NCBI GenBank assembly: GCA_002683685.1
Contig: NYTV01000112.1
Location: 1 to 32,838, forward strand
Reading direction: 5' to 3'
Length of the DNA: 32,838 nucleotides
Source of the DNA: Paracoccaceae bacterium
GTDB lineage: Bacteria > Pseudomonadota > Alphaproteobacteria > Rhodobacterales > Rhodobacteraceae
Part shown: one piece after another, positions 8,614 to 17,299 of the stretch
Layout of the letters: every line of letters begins with the position of its first letter
Numbering within the stretch: position 1 is the first letter of the stretch
Translations under genes and position numbers: made by a program
The notes under the pieces: generated by a model
Told to the model about the DNA's origin: nothing
Databases searched by the model: none
What the model saw: the letters and a program-made list of their open reading frames with translations, nothing else

Positions 8614-10437
8614 ATGTGCGGAATTGTTGGGGTATTAGGAAATCACCACGTCGCTCCGATCCTGGTCGAAGCGCTCAAACGCTTGGAGTATCGCGGCTAT
8701 GACAGCGCCGGCATCGCCACGGTCCATGAGGGCCATCTGGAGCGCCGCCGGGCCGTCGGGAAACTCGTGAACCTGTCGGACCGATTGGTCGCGGAACCGT
8801 TGTCGGGTAAATCTGGCATCGGCCATACCCGCTGGGCAACCCATGGCACCCCCACCGTCGTGAACGCCCATCCCCATCAGGTCGGCTCTGTGGCTGTGGT
8901 GCATAACGGCATTATTGAAAATTTTAAAGAATTGCGCGCGGAATTAAACGCGCTCGGCCTGATCCATGCGACCGATACAGACACAGAAACCGTGGCACTT
9001 TTGACCCATCACTACATGTCCCAAGGCCATAGCCCCACAAAGGCAGCGCAAGAAACCGTAACCCGCCTAGAGGGTGCCTTTGCCCTCGCATTTCTGTTTC
9101 AAGGCAACGATGATTTGATGATCGCGGCGCGCAAGGGCTCGCCATTGGCCATCGGCCACGGCGATGGCGAGGCCTATGTGGGCTCAGATGCCATTGCACT
9201 GGCCCCTTTGACCGATAAAATTACCTATATGGAAGAGGGTGATTTTGCCGTGATCACCCGATCAACCACAGAGATTTACGACGAAAATGGTGCTTTGGCC
9301 AATCGCGAAACGCGCAGGATCGCCATCGATGCCCAACGCGTGGACAAAGGCGGCTATAAGCATTTCATGGCGAAAGAGATTTCCGAACAACCGTCGGTAC
9401 TCAAAACCACCTTGAGCCACTATCAAAACGCGGATGCCTCAGAGCTAAAATTGCCAGAACATAATATTGATCTGGCCCAAATTGATCGGCTGACCATGGT
9501 GGCCTGCGGCACTGCGTTTTATGCTGCGCTGACGGCAAAATATTGGTTTGAAAAAATTGCGCGTCTGCCGGTAGATGTGGATGTCGCCTCGGAGTTTCGA
9601 TACCGTGAGCCTCCAGTCAAACCCGGAACCTGCGCTCTCTTTGTCAGCCAGTCAGGTGAGACCGCAGATACGCTGGCCGCGCTGCGCTATATGGCCTCGC
9701 AAGATGCGACCATCCTGTCGGTTGTGAACGTGCCGGAAAGTTCCATTGCGCGGGAAAGCGACCTGGTGTTGCCACTGCATGCGGGGGTGGAAATCGGTGT
9801 GGCCTCGACCAAAGCCTTCACCGCGCAGTTGACGGTGCTGGCCGTGCTGGCGTTCAAAATTGCCTATGCCAAGGGCGCAATTGATGCCGCGCAATATCGT
9901 GCCCATATCGCAGAGCTCAACCGCTTGCCCGGTTTGATCAGCCAAGCGCTCGGCATTGATGGCGCTGTGCAAGACATTTCAAAAAAGTTAGCAACGGCGC
10001 GGGATATCATCTTCTTAGGGCGTGGAGCGCTCTATCCGCTCGCCATGGAAGGCGCTCTTAAGCTAAAAGAAATCAGCTATATACACGCCGAAGGCTATCC
10101 GTCTGGTGAGTTGAAACACGGGCCCATTGCTCTGATCGACAAGAACGTGCCAGTGGTGGTCATGGCTCCTATGGATCCACTGTTCGACAAATCTGTCTCC
10201 AATATGCAAGAAGTCATGGCCCGATCTGGCCAAGTGCTGCTGATCTCTTGCAAACATGGGTTAAAGACAGCGGCAGAGGGCACCTGGGCGCAAATCACGA
10301 TGCCCACTACTACTGATCTTCTGGCGCCCATCGTCTACGCCATCCCTGCGCAACTGCTCGCCTATCATACGGCACAAGCCAAGGGCACCGATGCCGATCA
10401 ACCGCGCAACCTAGCCAAGTCCGTGACTGTGGAGTAA
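8614..10437 (+). CDS. glmS: Glutamine--fructose-6-phosphate aminotransferase (isomerizing)
   Basis: The enzyme makes glucosamine-6-phosphate from fructose-6-phosphate and glutamine, the committed step to UDP-GlcNAc. It has 607 residues, the standard length. MCGIVGVLG at the N-terminus places the catalytic Cys directly after the removed Met. The glutaminase domain continues with RRLEYRGYDSAG-like sequence and HTRWATHG, near 30-80. Two SIS sugar-isomerase domains follow, with CGTAFYAAL and SQSGETADTLAAL near 300-355 and LGRGALYPLAMEGALKLKEI and HAEGYPSGELKHGPIAL near 470-510. The end, NLAKSVTVE, is the usual conserved C-terminus. It follows glmU by 17 bases. Confidence 0.97.
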   Translation: MCGIVGVLGNHHVAPILVEALKRLEYRGYDSAGIATVHEGHLERRRAVGKLVNLSDRLVAEPLSGKSGIGHTRWATHGTPTVVNAHPHQVGSVAVVHNGIIENFKELRAELNALGLIHATDTDTETVALLTHHYMSQGHSPTKAAQETVTRLEGAFALAFLFQGNDDLMIAARKGSPLAIGHGDGEAYVGSDAIALAPLTDKITYMEEGDFAVITRSTTEIYDENGALANRETRRIAIDAQRVDKGGYKHFMAKEISEQPSVLKTTLSHYQNADASELKLPEHNIDLAQIDRLTMVACGTAFYAALTAKYWFEKIARLPVDVDVASEFRYREPPVKPGTCALFVSQSGETADTLAALRYMASQDATILSVVNVPESSIARESDLVLPLHAGVEIGVASTKAFTAQLTVLAVLAFKIAYAKGAIDAAQYRAHIAELNRLPGLISQALGIDGAVQDISKKLATARDIIFLGRGALYPLAMEGALKLKEISYIHAEGYPSGELKHGPIALIDKNVPVVVMAPMDPLFDKSVSNMQEVMARSGQVLLISCKHGLKTAAEGTWAQITMPTTTDLLAPIVYAIPAQLLAYHTAQAKGTDADQPRNLAKSVTVE

Positions 10438-10643
10438 CTGAAAACGTGCACGCCTCGGTTATAGGATATTGGCCTGTCACGACTGCATCTCACTGCTGGT
10501 ATCTACACAGTTGTGATGACAAAGAGACAGGGCCCTATAAGGATATGAGTTCAAAATCACGCATGTCCTTTCCATTTGAAAGTAAAAAAGGTGCGAGATA
10601 AAGGATCGAATATCAATCATGACTAAAACTTGAGGCGTTCAGA

Positions 10644-11235
10644 ATGAATCTTGTAAACGTACCGGTGACACGCTCGGACATGATAAGCATCAGGCTTGCG
10701 CGAGGCGTAGACTTGGCATCGATTCAAACGGTTATTGAAGCTGCCTTTGTGGCTGAAGAGAATAAGCTTATTAGTCAGCTGTCTGCTGATCTTTTCAAAG
10801 AAACCACGCACCCCCGGTGAAGTCATTGGTTGCTGAGCTCGGCGGCAAACTGATTGGCTATGTGTGCTATAGCCCAGTATTTTTGAAATCTACGTCTGAC
10901 GTTTCTGGATATATTCTTTCTCCACTTGCGGTATCTCCAGAATATCAGAACCAAGGCGTTGGCTCCGCTCTCATTAACTCTGGGATGGACATGCTCACAA
11001 AGGATGGTGATGGCATTTTACTGGTCTATGGGGACCCAAATTTCTATCAAAAAAATTTGGTTTTAAGGAAGAAATTGGACGTTTATTCGTTCCACCATAC
11101 CCATTAAAGTATCCTGTCGGTTGGACGGGAATGACGTTGGATGCAATCACAACTCCCGATACACCAAGTAAGTTTGAATGTGTGTCTGCTCTGTCAAGCC
11201 CACTTTATGGTGATGATGATTTAAATAGGAAATAG
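10644..11235 (+). pseudogene. GNAT-family N-acetyltransferase, broken by two frameshifts
   Basis: Three overlapping frames together encode one GNAT protein of about 195 residues. Frame one starts at ATG 10644 and ends at TGA 10818, after SADLFKETTHP. Frame two continues with SLVAELGGKLIGYVCYSP, the acetyl-CoA-binding signature LAVSPEYQNQGVGSALI and YGDPNFYQK. Frame three, from about 11056 to TAG 11233, reads FGFKEEIGRLFVPPYPLKYP and ends LYGDDDLNRK. The breaks fall in a run of five C (10811-10815) and seven A (11049-11055). Each is explained by the loss of one base. The clean homology across all three frames suggests recent inactivation, or sequencing error at two homopolymers. The family acetylates small molecules or protein ends; this substrate is unknown. 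Confidence 0.8.
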
Positions 11236-11427
11236 TATTAAGACTCGTTCACATGTTTGCTTGAAAACAATCAGCGGCCCAAATTGCCTCAATCTGTGGC
11301 AGAGAAATATTGTCCAAGCGCATAAAATGAGCGCGATCACTGGACCTCTTGGAGTGAATGGGCCATGAGCTGTAGGGTCACAGCATAGAATTTGTTACGA
11401 TTAAACACGCACCTGAGGACCCAAAAT

Positions 11428-12117
11428 ATGTTGATCGAAGATGCCATTGCCATGCTGCAGCTGCATGAAATTCCAGGCAAGGCGGCCAAAATGCGGGCCC
11501 ATTACAAGGTTGAGCGTGTCTATTGGGGTTTAACCACCCCAGTGCTGGACGATCATGCCCGCAAATGGCGTCAGGAGCTGCCGTTGGAAGATCGGCTGCA
11601 ACTGGCCTGCGATCTTTGGGGCAGCAACGCCTATGAGGGCCGCATTTGCGCGGCAAAATTGCTAACGCAGGCCCGCATCCGTCCAGATGACAGGGCAGCT
11701 TGGCAATTGCTGCAAAATTGGCTGGCGGATGTCGATTGCGCAGCCATTTGCGATCATCTCTGCCTGGCTGGGCATCGGCGCTTGGGCGCGGATCTGACGC
11801 GCATTGATGAGATGGACGGTTGGCCCCAAAGCCCGCATCTGTGGACCCGCAAGGCCGCATTGTCGATGACATCGCCTTGGGCAAAAATGCGCGATCCCAA
11901 CGCGGCGAATTCGCCGATCCGCGAGCGCGCGCTGGAGTGGGCCGCTGAGCTTGCCAAAGATCCGTCCAAGATCATCCAACAGGCCGTGGCCAAGTGGATC
12001 TATGAACTCTCGCGCAAATCGCCCGAGCGGGCCCAGAGGTTTTTGGATGCTCATGGCCATAAGCTGCGCAACGCCGCGCGCAAAGACGCCAGCCGCAAAT
12101 TGCCGCCCCCCCTTTAA
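11428..12117 (+). CDS. AlkD-like DNA alkylation repair protein
   Basis: This encodes 229 residues, almost wholly helical, and resembles AlkD/DNA-alkylation-repair HEAT-repeat proteins. AlkD glycosylases excise N3- and N7-alkylated purines. Suggestive stretches are KAAKMRAHYKVERVYWGLTTP (here given by its key residues K-M-x-x-H-Y-K near 18-25), ACDLWGSNAYEGRICAAKLL near 55-75, the tryptophan-rich WQLLQNWLADVDCAAICDH, and HLWTRKAALSM near 135-145, matching the W-x-x-R-x-A-x-x family motif. ATG 11428 has GAGGA about eight bases ahead; twelve codons of in-frame upstream sequence were rejected. It ends five bases before the convergent P450 remnant. Whether it has glycosylase activity is untested. 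Confidence 0.75.
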   Translation: MLIEDAIAMLQLHEIPGKAAKMRAHYKVERVYWGLTTPVLDDHARKWRQELPLEDRLQLACDLWGSNAYEGRICAAKLLTQARIRPDDRAAWQLLQNWLADVDCAAICDHLCLAGHRRLGADLTRIDEMDGWPQSPHLWTRKAALSMTSPWAKMRDPNAANSPIRERALEWAAELAKDPSKIIQQAVAKWIYELSRKSPERAQRFLDAHGHKLRNAARKDASRKLPPPL

Positions 12118-12122
12118 TTGGA

Positions 12123-12299
12123 TCAAAGATCGCGTGGTCGCAGCTTCAGCCAGATGCCACTTTCCGACCGCACTGTTTAATGCGCCACAGATTGCGGCAC
12201 CTTTTGTGCTATGGGCGTAAATTCATAAGCCACACAAAACCACGCGAGCAGTAAAACCCCTTCAAGCATAGCAAAACCCGCCCCGGTGCAGACCCGCGG
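12123..12299 (-). pseudogene. Cytochrome P450, 3'-terminal remnant
   Basis: On the minus strand one frame reads PRVCTGAGFAMLEGVLLLAW, the heme-binding cysteine loop and following L helix of a cytochrome P450. It then reads EFTPIAQKVPQSVAH, a stop (TAA at 12177-12179), and TVRSESGIWLKLRPRDL up to TGA at 12123-12125. P450 C-termini commonly read VAHLTVR there, so the internal TAA looks like a Leu codon turned into stop. Everything before the Cys loop is missing. At about 12294-12300 the sequence switches directly to the 3' part of the hydrolase pseudogene, so this is the far side of a deletion joint. No function remains. Confidence 0.75.
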
Positions 12300-13164
12300 T
12301 CACATCGACCCAGGTCATCTGCCGCTACGCGCTCATATGCTTTAAATCACGACGCAGGCTGTGGGCATTTGGCAGAAAAGACACCGTCGGCACCACATGC
12401 CCTAAGCTCGAAAAAATGAGAGGGTCAAGCCGCCACTTTGAACCGCGCCACTGCGCACGATATCCGCCAAGAGCGAGATGGCCAAATGCGCCCCCGAGGA
12501 ATGACCGACCAGCAATACCTCATCCACATCACTGCGGAGCGAAGCCAGCACCCGCGTTGCAAATTCGTCCAATCGGGCTTCCAAGTCGTTCGGATGGGCC
12601 CCGTGGGCAGCGGTCGAATAGGCGTAATGATGCATCAAATAATAGGCAAACAGCCGATTGTCATATCGGCAAAATCCCATCAGCACCCAAAGGATCACCG
12701 CGATCCCTAGCCAGAACAGGCCAGGGTGCCACAACTGCATCACTGCTCCCGCAGCATAGGCGAGCGCCAAAGCCGCAGCTGCCTGCGCGACCAACATCAC
12801 CACTGGATAGAGCGCGGCAATCACCGGCCCTTTGCGCAGCTGCATAAGTCGCCACAGCGTACCGCTGGCGATATAGGTATAGGCGGTGCGCAATTTTGCC
12901 CATAGGTCGCCAGAATGCCACTTCGCATCGACGTTCGGACAAGATCAGACCACAGCATGACTTCAAATTCCGCGCGCGTAGATCTGCCGTCGATCTCACT
13001 GTCCACACGCCAGGCCATAGCCACCCGGCCCGGTCTTTGCGCTCAGGGTGATGTCATAGCCGCTGATGGCAGCCTGCGCGGCCACCTCTGCCGCGATACC
13101 GTCGGGGATGAATTGGATCATACCCGGGAATATAAAACACTTTGCGTTTAAAACTACGCCCCAT
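12300..13164 (-). pseudogene. Alpha/beta-hydrolase-like membrane protein, heavily decayed and 3'-truncated
   Basis: Starting at ATG 13164, the fragments read KVFYIPGYDPIHPRRYR, then AAEVAAQAAISGYDITLSAK, then WRVDSEIDGRSTRAEFEVML, then RTAYTYIASGTLWRLM with two hydrophobic segments. The serine-hydrolase elbow VLLVGHSSGAHLAISLLAD follows, then SLGHVVPTVSFLPNAHSLRR and TWVDVTA. Each piece is in a different frame from the next. Breaks lie near 13090, 13015, 12897 (A run) and 12425 (T run), and an in-frame TAG is at 12325-12327. The end beyond TWVDVTA is lost and P450 sequence follows. The intact ancestor was probably a roughly 380-residue membrane-associated hydrolase; its substrate is unknown. 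Confidence 0.8.
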
Positions 13165-13281
13165 CGGGAGATCTCAAAATATGCAGATCTCGTAACCTAT
13201 CAAAATCAGGAATTAAATCTCTTTATACAGCTGATACAGCCAAAGCATCACAGCCTGGCAAAACCGGTCGCAGCTCATTCA

Positions 13282-14034
13282 TCACCCGAGGGCTGACAGA
13301 GCGGGAAATTGTTCCAAAATCCACCAGCTGAACTGGGTAAATTGCCCGGTCACCATCATCAGCCCAACGGTCCAGAGCAGCAACCCCATGATACGTTCGA
13401 TCCGCATTATATGACGCTTCATCCAAGCCATCAGCCCTGTAAGAAACGGAAAGAACACCGCCACCAACACGAAGGGAATACCAAGGCCCGCCGCATATGT
13501 GGCGAGCAAGATGACCCCTTTTGCGGGATTGGCGGTATCGGCGGCAAGCGCGAGGATTGTGCCCAAAATGGGGCCCAAACAGGGCGTCCAGCCAAAGGCA
13601 AAGGCCAGCCCCAAAATATAGGCACCAAAGGCCGAACCACCGCGGTCCCCCCCCGCGATCCGCGCTTCCCTGTCCAAAAGGCCAATGCGGATGACGCCAA
13701 GGAAATGCGCTCCAAACAGCATGACCAAAATGCCCGCCCCGCTGACAAACCAATCTTGATTGGACAAAAACAGGCGGCCAAAACTAGAGGCGGTAAATCC
13801 CAGCAAGATGAAGACGGTGGACAGGCCCAAAACAAAGAATAGAGCGGCCAAAACTACGCGCCTGCGCGCCTGCGCTGTGGCGCTCATGTCATCCATGCTC
13901 ACCCCGCCCATATAGGCCAAATAAGGCGGAACAATGGGCAGCACGCAGGGGCTCACAAAGCTGATCAACCCGCCGAGCAGCGCCACAAACATAGCCGGAA
14001 CCAGCCCGGCATCCCATAGATCAATTCCCAACAT
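13282..14034 (-). CDS. ccdA: Cytochrome c biogenesis thiol-reductant transporter CcdA
   Basis: This inner-membrane protein of 250 residues has about six hydrophobic spans. It passes electrons from cytoplasmic thioredoxin to periplasmic thiol proteins that keep apocytochrome c heme-binding cysteines reduced. The two redox cysteines sit in the repeated family motifs ISFVSPCVLPIVPPYLAYM (near 24-42) and FAFGWTPCLGPILG (near 150-163). The length suits the short CcdA type rather than full DsbD. ATG 14034 starts at the family N-terminus. It is monocistronic here, with 117 bases of unremarkable sequence between it and the hydrolase pseudogene. Confidence 0.92.
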   Translation of the reverse strand: MLGIDLWDAGLVPAMFVALLGGLISFVSPCVLPIVPPYLAYMGGVSMDDMSATAQARRRVVLAALFFVLGLSTVFILLGFTASSFGRLFLSNQDWFVSGAGILVMLFGAHFLGVIRIGLLDREARIAGGDRGGSAFGAYILGLAFAFGWTPCLGPILGTILALAADTANPAKGVILLATYAAGLGIPFVLVAVFFPFLTGLMAWMKRHIMRIERIMGLLLWTVGLMMVTGQFTQFSWWILEQFPALSALG

Positions 14035-14052
14035 TAAAGCGGCCTTTTCTGG

Positions 14053-14078
14053 TCTTAGGCTGTCTTAGGCTATCTAAG
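14053..14078. repeat. Short tandem repeat upstream of ccdA
   Basis: TCTTAGGCTG and TCTTAGGCTA stand head to tail and are followed by a partial third unit, TCTAAGCG. The same bases form the dyad CTTAG-GCTAT-CTAAG. It lies about 20-45 bases upstream of the ccdA start, in the divergent ccdA/tusA spacer (14035-14216). It could be a regulator site or simple slippage. Confidence 0.45.
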
Positions 14079-14216
14079 CGCTGGCGTCATCTGAAAGTTT
14101 GTCACATCACTGTGCCCGTGTGATCGGCAAAATCCCCCTGCTGCCTCTGGCGCGCGGGAAATTTTTACGGCATGCAGGACGCAGGAAAGTACAATGATCG
14201 ACAATAGGGCGCTGTG

Positions 14217-14456
14217 ATGACTTGGGACGAAGACTTGGATGCCATTGGGCTCTTATGCCCTTTGCCGGTGCTCAAAGCCCGAAAGCGTTTGATGGCAATG
14301 GCTCCGGGGGCGGTCTTGTTGATGCGGGCCGATGACCCAGCCGCCATCGTTGATGTGCCGCATTTCTGTGCTGAGGCGGGCCATACCCTGATAGAGCAAC
14401 ACAGCGAGGGTGCGGAGTTGCGATTTTTCATTCGCAAAGGCGACAGGTCGGCTTAG
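14217..14456 (+). CDS. tusA: TusA-family sulfurtransferase
   Basis: This small protein has 79 residues. The signature DAIGLLCPLPVLKARK near 9-24 contains the persulfide-carrying Cys in the Cys-Pro-x-Pro motif, and the rest (DDPAAIVDVPHFCAEAGHTL) fits the two-layer TusA fold. TusA relays sulfur from cysteine desulfurase to tRNA thiolation, molybdenum cofactor or other acceptors; which acceptor applies here is unknown. The start may be ATG 14217 or GTG 14214 one codon earlier; AGGG lies seven to ten bases ahead. A seven-codon frame with its own GGAAAG site (14194-14217) ends in TGATG on the start codon, which may be chance. It converges on rne. Confidence 0.88.
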   Translation: MTWDEDLDAIGLLCPLPVLKARKRLMAMAPGAVLLMRADDPAAIVDVPHFCAEAGHTLIEQHSEGAELRFFIRKGDRSA

Positions 14457-14475
14457 GTCTCACCTGCGAAGATAA

Positions 14476-14501
14476 AAGGGCCCCGCAATCACGGAGCCCT
14501 T
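14476..14501 (-). terminator. Rho-independent terminator of rne
   Basis: On the minus strand the stem AAGGGCTCCG / CGGGGCCCTT, with one mismatch and a six-base loop, is followed by a short T run. It begins 18 bases after the rne stop. The complementary strand could also stop tusA transcripts, though it lacks a good T run. Confidence 0.75.
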
Positions 14502-14518
14502 CGCATGTGGCAATATCT

Positions 14519-17299
14519 TTAGCCGCGTGACCACCAACCACGCTTTTTGGGCGCAGCCGGTTTTTTGGGCGCAGGCTCTGATTGCGCAACTGGCGTCGCG
14601 ATTGCATCTGGTGCCGGTTCGGGTTCAGCGGCTTCTGGCGCAGGGACTTTCGCAGGCACATCAACCACGGCCTCCTCGACCGGAGCGGCCTTTTTCACAG
14701 CAGGTTTGCGCACGCGCTTGGGTTTCGCCGCAGGCTTTTCAACCGCAGTTTCTGGCGCAGTCTTTTCAGTAACGACGACCTCTTGGACCACAGCGGCAGG
14801 ATCGGCGGCTAGCGCTGCCGCGGCCTCCTCAGCCTCGCGCTGCGCTTTGGTCTTGCGCGGTTTACGCACCCGTTTGGGTTTTTCAGCTGGTAGTGTTTCC
14901 GCCACTGCCGCAACAACCTCCTCCACCGCAGCAGGCTCTGGCGCGGCGGCAACAGCGACTTCCACCGCCTCAGACTCTTTGGCCGAATGATCTTCAGAGC
15001 TTGCTTCAACCGGCTTGTCTTCAACAGGCTTGGCTTTCGCCCCACCGCGTGTTCGGCGGCGGCGTTTTGGCTTATCCTCTTCGCCGACATTTTCAACAGC
15101 AGCTTCGTCAGCCGCCGCTTCATCGTGGGATCCATCCTCTTGGTTCGGCTCTCCCGCCACCGCATCGCTGCCGCCCCGCCGACGCCGACGGCGACGCCGC
15201 CGCTTCTTCGGCGCATCTGCGTCTTCGGTGGTGTCAATCACATCAGCCTGATCATCCTCTTGACCTTGCTCATCAATTTCTTCCATCAAGGCAAAATCCA
15301 CCGAGCTGACCGTCGTAGCGTTTGCCGGAACGATGCGCGTAGCTGTCTTGAATTTCTCAATCGTATAATCTGGGCTGACCAAGAATGGATCCGCTTCAAT
15401 CCGCACCGCCATCCCATGGCGTTGCTCTATCTGACTGATGTGCTCACGCTTTTGATTGATTAAGAAATTAGCAATGCTGATCGGAGCTTTGATCAGCACT
15501 TCTTTAGAACGGGCACGCCCCCCCTCTTCTTCCAACTCGCGCAGAATGGTCAGACCCAAACTGTCTTGCGAGCGGATCAAGCCGGTACCGTGGCAATGAG
15601 CGCAGGGTTGCGTACTGGCTTCCAACATGCCTGGGCGCAAGCGCTGCCGGCTCATCTCCATCAGGCCAAAACCACTGATCCGACCAACCTGAATGCGTGC
15701 ACGATCAGATTGCAGCTTATCCTTCAGGCATTTTTCGACCGCGATATTGTTGCGGCGTTCATCCATGTCGATGAAATCAATCACGATCAACCCGGCCAAA
15801 TCACGCAAGCGCAGTTGACGCGCTACCTCTTCGGCGGCCTCCAGATTGGTGTTCAAAGCGGTCTGCTCAATGCTGCCCTCTTTGGTTGCACGGCCTGAGT
15901 TTACGTCAATGGCCACCAAAGCCTCGGTGATGCCGATGACGAGATAGCCACCAGATTTCAGCTGCACCGTGGGGTTAAACATGCCATCCATAAAGGATTC
16001 GACCTGAAAACGGGCAAATAGTGGCATCGAATCCACATAATGCTTCACGTTTTTAGCATGGGACGGCATGATCATTTTCATGGTATCTTTGGCGTTGCGA
16101 TAGCCCGCCGCACCTTCTACCAAAACTTCATCAATATCGCGGTTGTAAAGATCGCGAATCGAGCGTTTGATCAGATCACCCTCTTCATAAATAGCCGCTG
16201 GAGCGGACGATTTTAACGTGAGTTCACGAATTTGTTCCCACATGCGTTGCAGGTATTCGTAATCGCGTTTGATTTCCGTCTTGGTACGCTTCGCGCCAGC
16301 TGTCCGCACAATCAAGCCTGCCCCTTCAGGCACAACGATTGTCGTCGCTATTTCTTTGAGTTTCTTACGGTCAGCGGCATTGGTAATTTTACGGCTGATC
16401 CCGCCGCCGCGCGCTGTGTTAGGCATCAATACGCAATAGCGACCCGCAAGCGATAGATATGTGGTCAAAGCTGCGCCTTTGTTGCCACGCTCTTCTTTGA
16501 CCACTTGGATCAACATGATTTGGCGCACTTTGATCACTTCTTGGATCTTATAGCGCCGTGGACGTGGCTTGCGCACCGGACGTACGTCTTCGCTGTCATC
16601 CTCCTGGGAGACAGATTCGATCCCATCGTCGGACAGATCGTCCTCATCTTGGTCTTGCGCGCCATCTTGATCTTGCGCGCCCGCGTCATCCTCGGGCTCA
16701 AGCGCTGCCTCGGGCTCAGCCACCCCGTCATCGTCCTCAGATACGGCATCCGCCTCTGGGACGGCCTCTGCTGTATTCTGGCTCTCAGCGGTTTCGGGTG
16801 AAGCCTCAAAAGGATCACTCTCCATCAAAGGCGCTATCGTTTCCGCCGCTTCCTCCGGGATGAGATCAATGGTCTCCATCCCATCAACGGCGCTCACGTC
16901 CCGCGTTTCAATGGGATCTGAACTGCGCTGCGCCGCAGGTTTTGCCCGGCGTCGTCGCGTGCGCTTAGGCTTTTGCTCTTCCTGCTCTGCTTCCGCCGCC
17001 ATAGCTTCCGCATAGGCTTTTTCTTCGGCTATCACAGCTTCGCGATCCGCAACTGGGATTTGATAATAATCCGGATGAATTTCAGAAAAGGCCAAAAACC
17101 CGTGGCGATTGCCGCCGTAGTCAACAAATGCAGCTTGCAACGAGGGTTCTACCCGCGTCACTTTCGCCAAATAAATATTGCCAGCTATTTGCCTTTTGTT
17201 TTGTGATTCAAAGTCAAATTCCTCAACTTTGTTTCCGTCCACCACCACAACACGGGTTTCTTCCGCGTGCGTGGCATCGATAAGCATCTTTTTTGCCAT
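14519..17299 (-). CDS. rne: Ribonuclease E
   Basis: This 926-residue endonuclease is the core of the RNA degradosome and processes rRNA and tRNA. The N-terminus MAKKMLIDATHAEETRVVVV starts the catalytic half. The S1 domain (about 35-85) is interrupted by an insertion of about 170 residues rich in Asp and Glu, as in other alphaproteobacteria, and resumes at KVRQIMLIQVVKEERGNKGA. The 5'-sensor follows, then the DNase I-like site with the magnesium aspartates in ALVAIDVNSG and LIVIDFIDMDERRN. The Zn-link cysteines are in TQPCAHCHGTG. The C-terminal third is disordered, with basic clusters (KKRRRRRRRRRGG), repeated KPKRVRKP motifs and an end KKRGWWSRG, the usual alphaproteobacterial anchor-like tail. 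ATG 17299 is chosen over six upstream codons. Confidence 0.95.
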   Translation of the reverse strand: MAKKMLIDATHAEETRVVVVDGNKVEEFDFESQNKRQIAGNIYLAKVTRVEPSLQAAFVDYGGNRHGFLAFSEIHPDYYQIPVADREAVIAEEKAYAEAMAAEAEQEEQKPKRTRRRRAKPAAQRSSDPIETRDVSAVDGMETIDLIPEEAAETIAPLMESDPFEASPETAESQNTAEAVPEADAVSEDDDGVAEPEAALEPEDDAGAQDQDGAQDQDEDDLSDDGIESVSQEDDSEDVRPVRKPRPRRYKIQEVIKVRQIMLIQVVKEERGNKGAALTTYLSLAGRYCVLMPNTARGGGISRKITNAADRKKLKEIATTIVVPEGAGLIVRTAGAKRTKTEIKRDYEYLQRMWEQIRELTLKSSAPAAIYEEGDLIKRSIRDLYNRDIDEVLVEGAAGYRNAKDTMKMIMPSHAKNVKHYVDSMPLFARFQVESFMDGMFNPTVQLKSGGYLVIGITEALVAIDVNSGRATKEGSIEQTALNTNLEAAEEVARQLRLRDLAGLIVIDFIDMDERRNNIAVEKCLKDKLQSDRARIQVGRISGFGLMEMSRQRLRPGMLEASTQPCAHCHGTGLIRSQDSLGLTILRELEEEGGRARSKEVLIKAPISIANFLINQKREHISQIEQRHGMAVRIEADPFLVSPDYTIEKFKTATRIVPANATTVSSVDFALMEEIDEQGQEDDQADVIDTTEDADAPKKRRRRRRRRRGGSDAVAGEPNQEDGSHDEAAADEAAVENVGEEDKPKRRRRTRGGAKAKPVEDKPVEASSEDHSAKESEAVEVAVAAAPEPAAVEEVVAAVAETLPAEKPKRVRKPRKTKAQREAEEAAAALAADPAAVVQEVVVTEKTAPETAVEKPAAKPKRVRKPAVKKAAPVEEAVVDVPAKVPAPEAAEPEPAPDAIATPVAQSEPAPKKPAAPKKRGWWSRG

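Noticed and set aside
10446-10601. 51-codon plus-strand frame after glmS (GTG start)
   Set aside because: There is no clear ribosome site, no recognisable family and no strong coding character; it is probably chance.
11236-11427. Minus-strand fragment SSDRAHFMRLDNISLPQIEA before the AlkD-like gene
   Set aside because: It is short, has no start codon and no partner sequence. A relic is possible, but the support is too weak to list as a gene.
14547-15463. Long plus-strand frames rich in Ala, Ser and Arg
   Set aside because: They are antisense to the low-complexity C-terminal part of rne, whose codon bias keeps other frames open.
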